Shown here one piece after another: positions 6,408 through 8,558 of a DNA stretch of 8,558 bases. Positions within the stretch are counted from its first letter, which is position 1. Every line of letters begins with the position of its first letter. Under the pieces are notes generated by a model. The model was not told the DNA's origin, searched no databases, and saw nothing but the letters and a program-made list of their open reading frames with translations. Made by a program: the position numbers and the translations under genes. Source of the DNA: an uncultured Collinsella sp. (lineage in GTDB: Bacteria; Actinomycetota; Coriobacteriia; Coriobacteriales; Coriobacteriaceae); NCBI GenBank assembly GCA_900757705.1, contig CAAEOW010000147.1, positions 1 to 8,558 of the forward strand. The letters run 5' to 3'.

Positions 6408-7700
6408 GTGCTCGCACCCCATATTTCCGTCGTCAACCTCGGCTGCCGTGTCAACCGGGTTGAGTCTGACCGTATCACTGCCGATCTTATGCGCTTGGGC
6501 TTTGCTATGGTAGAGCCCCAGAATGCCGATCTGATCGTCATTAACACCTGTGCCGTTACGGGCGAGGCCGAGGCCAAGACCCGTAAGGCCGTCCGTCATG
6601 CGCTGGCCCATCCAAACGAGCCTTATGTGCTCGTGACCGGTTGCGTGGTCAATTTGCATCCCGAGGAGCTGTTGGAGCTTTCGGATCGCGTGATCGCCGA
6701 GCCGTCCAAGATCGATGTCGCCGAACGTGTCTGCGAGGTGCTGGGCGTTGAGTCCGATAGCGTTCCCGCCTGCAGCGATGGCGAGGTGGTCGATGCGCTC
6801 GGTCGCTCTCGCCTGGGCGTGAAGATCCAGGACGGCTGCAACCATCGCTGCACCTATTGCATTGTGTGGAAGGCGCGCGGCCCCGAGCGCTCCGTGCCCG
6901 TCGAGTCCGTGCTTGAGCAAGTTCGCGAGGCCCGGGAGGCCGGCGTGCCCGAGGTGGTGCTGACCGGTGTGAACCTGGGTGCCTACGATGGCAAGAGCGC
7001 GACCGACGAGCATGTCGAAATCGATGAGCTGCTCGAGGCCATCATGGAGCGCACGACTATTGCGCATGTGCGCATTTCCTCGGTCGAGCCCATGGATATC
7101 TCTGAGCGCCTGCTTAAGGTTATGGCGCGCTATCCGCAGCGTATCGCCCCGTTTTTGCACCTGCCCGTGCAGTCCGGCTGTACGGCGACCCTTCATCGCA
7201 TGGGTCGTCCCTATAGTGCGGAGGCCTTTGAGGACACGGTGCGTATGATTCGCGCCAACTTGCCCCAGGTGTCTCTTTCGTGCGATGTCATCGTCGGTTT
7301 TCCTGGTGAGACGGACGAGGAGTTCGAGGAGTCGCTGGCGCTGTGCCGCCGTGTGGGTTTCTCGCGTATGCACGTGTTCCGCTATAGCAAGCGTCCCGGT
7401 ACCCTTGCTGCCGACATGCCCGACCAGGTGCCGCCCGAGGTTATGGCCGAGCGCAGCCGCCGTATGCGAGACACGGCGCAGGAGCTCGCTATTGCCGATG
7501 CTCGTCGTCGCGTGGGCACTGTCGAGCGTGCCGTGCTCGAGTATGGTGACAGCCTGACGCTCGGTTCGTTCCATCATGCCCGTCTTGACGATACCTGTGG
7601 ACTTACAGCCCCGTGCCTGCTCGATGTTGCTATCATCGGAGTCGATGATTCCGGCTTGGTCCATGCGCGCAGGGAGGTCCATGGAAGCCTCGAAGATTAG
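6408..7700 (+). CDS. mtaB: tRNA (t6A37) methylthiotransferase MtaB
   Basis: MtaB is a radical-SAM enzyme that adds a methylthio group to C2 of N6-threonylcarbamoyladenosine 37, giving ms2t6A in tRNAs reading ANN codons. The 430-residue product has the N-terminal UPF0004 domain, whose three cysteines hold the auxiliary cluster: Cys13 in NLGCRVN, Cys48 in NTCAVT and Cys79 in VTGCV. The radical-SAM motif CNHRCTYC follows (Cys144, 148, 151), then the conserved LTGVNLGAYDG, SSVEPMDI, HLPVQSG and CDVIVGFPGETDEEF segments. A short TRAM-like tail (~370-425) ends the protein. NLGCRVN with a following glutamate (VES) separates it from MiaB (GCQMN) and RimO (GCPKN). After the third cysteine the usual IIPxxRG reads IVWKARG, an uncommon change near the active site. 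The GTG start has AAGGAG 5 nt upstream. mtaB next to dnaJ is a common Gram-positive arrangement, usually with prmA and rsmE between, which are absent here. Confidence 0.94.
   Translation: MLAPHISVVNLGCRVNRVESDRITADLMRLGFAMVEPQNADLIVINTCAVTGEAEAKTRKAVRHALAHPNEPYVLVTGCVVNLHPEELLELSDRVIAEPSKIDVAERVCEVLGVESDSVPACSDGEVVDALGRSRLGVKIQDGCNHRCTYCIVWKARGPERSVPVESVLEQVREAREAGVPEVVLTGVNLGAYDGKSATDEHVEIDELLEAIMERTTIAHVRISSVEPMDISERLLKVMARYPQRIAPFLHLPVQSGCTATLHRMGRPYSAEAFEDTVRMIRANLPQVSLSCDVIVGFPGETDEEFEESLALCRRVGFSRMHVFRYSKRPGTLAADMPDQVPPEVMAERSRRMRDTAQELAIADARRRVGTVERAVLEYGDSLTLGSFHHARLDDTCGLTAPCLLDVAIIGVDDSGLVHARREVHGSLED
7671..7677 (+). promoter_or_regulatory. Closely spaced Shine-Dalgarno site for phoH inside mtaB
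   Basis: AGGGAGG ends only 3 nt before ATG 7681, tighter than the 5-9 nt used by hemW, the two dnaJ genes and mtaB in this window. It lies inside the mtaB coding sequence, so phoH is probably translated by ribosomes finishing mtaB. Confidence 0.55.
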
Positions 7701-8558
7701 ACTTACCGTTCCCGAGGGAGTTGATCCCTCGCGTGTTTTGGGCGCCGGCGACGGCGTCCTTCGTGCGCTCGAGAGCTTGGTTCGCGCTCACGTGGTCGCC
7801 CGTGGCGATAGCATCTCCGTGAGCGGCGACCCGGACGAGGTCGAGCTCGTGGCTCGCTTTTTCGAACATGCTTTTTGCGAGGCGGCGGCCGGTCGTACCC
7901 TGTCTGCTGACGACGTCTCGCGTTGCCTGGCCGTCTTGCGCGACGGCGAGCATGAGGCCACATCGCTTCGCGATGACGTGCTGCTTTCATACCGCGGTCG
8001 TGTCATTCGTCCCAAGACGCTTGGGCAAAAGCGCTATGTGGATGCCATCCGCTCGCATACCATCACGTTTGGCCTGGGTCCAGCCGGTACCGGTAAGACT
8101 TATCTGGCCATGGCGCTCGCCGTTGCCGCGCTCAAGCGCCACGAGGTGGGCCGTCTGATCTTGACGCGTCCGGTTGTCGAGGCGGGGGAGAACCTGGGCT
8201 TTTTGCCCGGCACCCTCGAGGAAAAGATCGATCCGTACATGCGTCCGCTCTACGACGCCCTTTTTGACATGATGGATCGCGAGCGCACCGATGAGCTTAT
8301 GGAGCGCGGCGTGATCGAGATCGCCCCGCTTGCCTATATGCGCGGTCGTACGCTGAGCGATGCTTTCGTGGTGCTCGACGAGGCGCAAAATACCACGCCC
8401 GAGCAGATGAAGATGTTCCTGACACGCCTTGGATTCAACTCCAAGTTCGTGATTACCGGCGACCTCAGCCAGCGCGACCTGGTGGGTCGTCGTGGTGGCT
8501 TGGCGGATGTCGAGAAGATTTTGGGCCGTGTCGACGATGTGGCGTTTGCACACCTGGA
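7681..8558 (+). CDS. phoH: PhoH family ATPase (PhoH-like protein), 3'-truncated by window edge
   Basis: This frame is open from ATG 7681 to the window end (292 codons plus 2 bases), so its stop is not visible. PhoH proteins are cytoplasmic P-loop ATPases of the superfamily 1 helicase type. They often sit beside ybeY and are linked to RNA metabolism, but the exact function is unsettled. The N-terminal small domain (RLTVPEGVDPSRVLG onward) is followed by the family signature IRPKTLGQKRYVDAI (109-123). Next come Walker A GPAGTGKT (133-140), the LTRPVVEAGENLGFLPG segment (161-177), Walker B VVLDEAQN (230-237) and the ITGDLSQRDL motif III region (258-267). About 30-40 C-terminal residues should lie beyond the window. 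The start overlaps the last 20 nt of mtaB in another frame, consistent with coupled translation. The first residues match PhoH family N-termini, supporting this start despite the tight Shine-Dalgarno spacing. ybeY would be expected next, outside the window. Confidence 0.95.
   Translation, partial: MEASKIRLTVPEGVDPSRVLGAGDGVLRALESLVRAHVVARGDSISVSGDPDEVELVARFFEHAFCEAAAGRTLSADDVSRCLAVLRDGEHEATSLRDDVLLSYRGRVIRPKTLGQKRYVDAIRSHTITFGLGPAGTGKTYLAMALAVAALKRHEVGRLILTRPVVEAGENLGFLPGTLEEKIDPYMRPLYDALFDMMDRERTDELMERGVIEIAPLAYMRGRTLSDAFVVLDEAQNTTPEQMKMFLTRLGFNSKFVITGDLSQRDLVGRRGGLADVEKILGRVDDVAFAHL

Noticed and set aside
5328..7682. A 784-codon open frame on the - strand across dnaJ and mtaB
   Set aside because: It is exactly antisense to two certain genes that share one reading phase. 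GC-rich third positions suppress stops on the opposite strand. The translation shows no recognisable domain and is dominated by Ala/Arg/His/Gly/Leu, typical of a shadow frame.
6408..7700. MiaB or RimO instead of MtaB
   Set aside because: The first-cysteine motif is NLGCRVN with a following Glu, whereas MiaB has GCQMN and RimO has GCPKN.
7987..8553. A 188-codon open frame on the - strand inside phoH
   Set aside because: Antisense to the conserved Walker A to motif III region of PhoH, which explains the sequence constraint.
1..8558. tRNA, rRNA, CRISPR, insertion sequence or phage elements
   Set aside because: No direct-repeat arrays, transposase motifs or tRNA-like sequence were seen. Genes fill nearly the whole window, and the only two gaps over 20 nt are 58 and 81 nt.

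Overview
The window is a compact, GC-rich, single-strand run of housekeeping genes. All seven recognised genes read left to right on the + strand, and I support none on the - strand. Codon use is strongly GC-biased, three of the seven starts are GTG, and Shine-Dalgarno sites are frequent and strong. Together with the protein sequences and the lepA-hemW-dnaJ-mtaB-phoH order, this points to a high-GC anaerobic Actinomycetota. My best guess is class Coriobacteriia, close to Collinsella. That placement rests on recognition of sequence character, not on a search.

Layout: (1) 2-1723, lepA (EF4), missing its first ~25-30 codons off the left edge. (2) 1728-2771, a tRNA-dihydrouridine synthase. (3) 2774-4006, hemW, the radical-SAM heme chaperone. 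These three are separated by 4 and 2 nt and look like one transcript. (4) A 58-nt gap, then 4065-5168, an unusual DnaJ. It has a normal J-domain, zinc-finger domain and first client domain, but the second client-binding and dimerisation part is replaced by a strongly hydrophobic C-terminus, probably three membrane helices. (5) An 81-nt gap, then 5250-6398, a full-length canonical DnaJ. (6) 6408-7700, mtaB, the tRNA t6A37 methylthiotransferase. (7) 7681-8558, phoH, overlapping mtaB by 20 nt and running off the right edge.

The genes share a theme of translation and protein quality control. EF4 acts on stalled ribosomes, Dus and MtaB modify tRNA, PhoH sits with RNA-metabolism genes in many bacteria, and the two J-proteins feed clients to DnaK. 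HemW belongs to the conserved lepA neighbourhood. Both dnaJ genes are preceded by a similar short motif (GCTYGGGTA) at nearly the same distance from the start codon, which may be the -10 region of two internal promoters.

The point most worth a second look is the membrane-anchored DnaJ in tandem with a conventional one. It occupies roughly the position where many Gram-positive genomes carry hrcA. Most of the rest is ordinary, well-conserved core genome.
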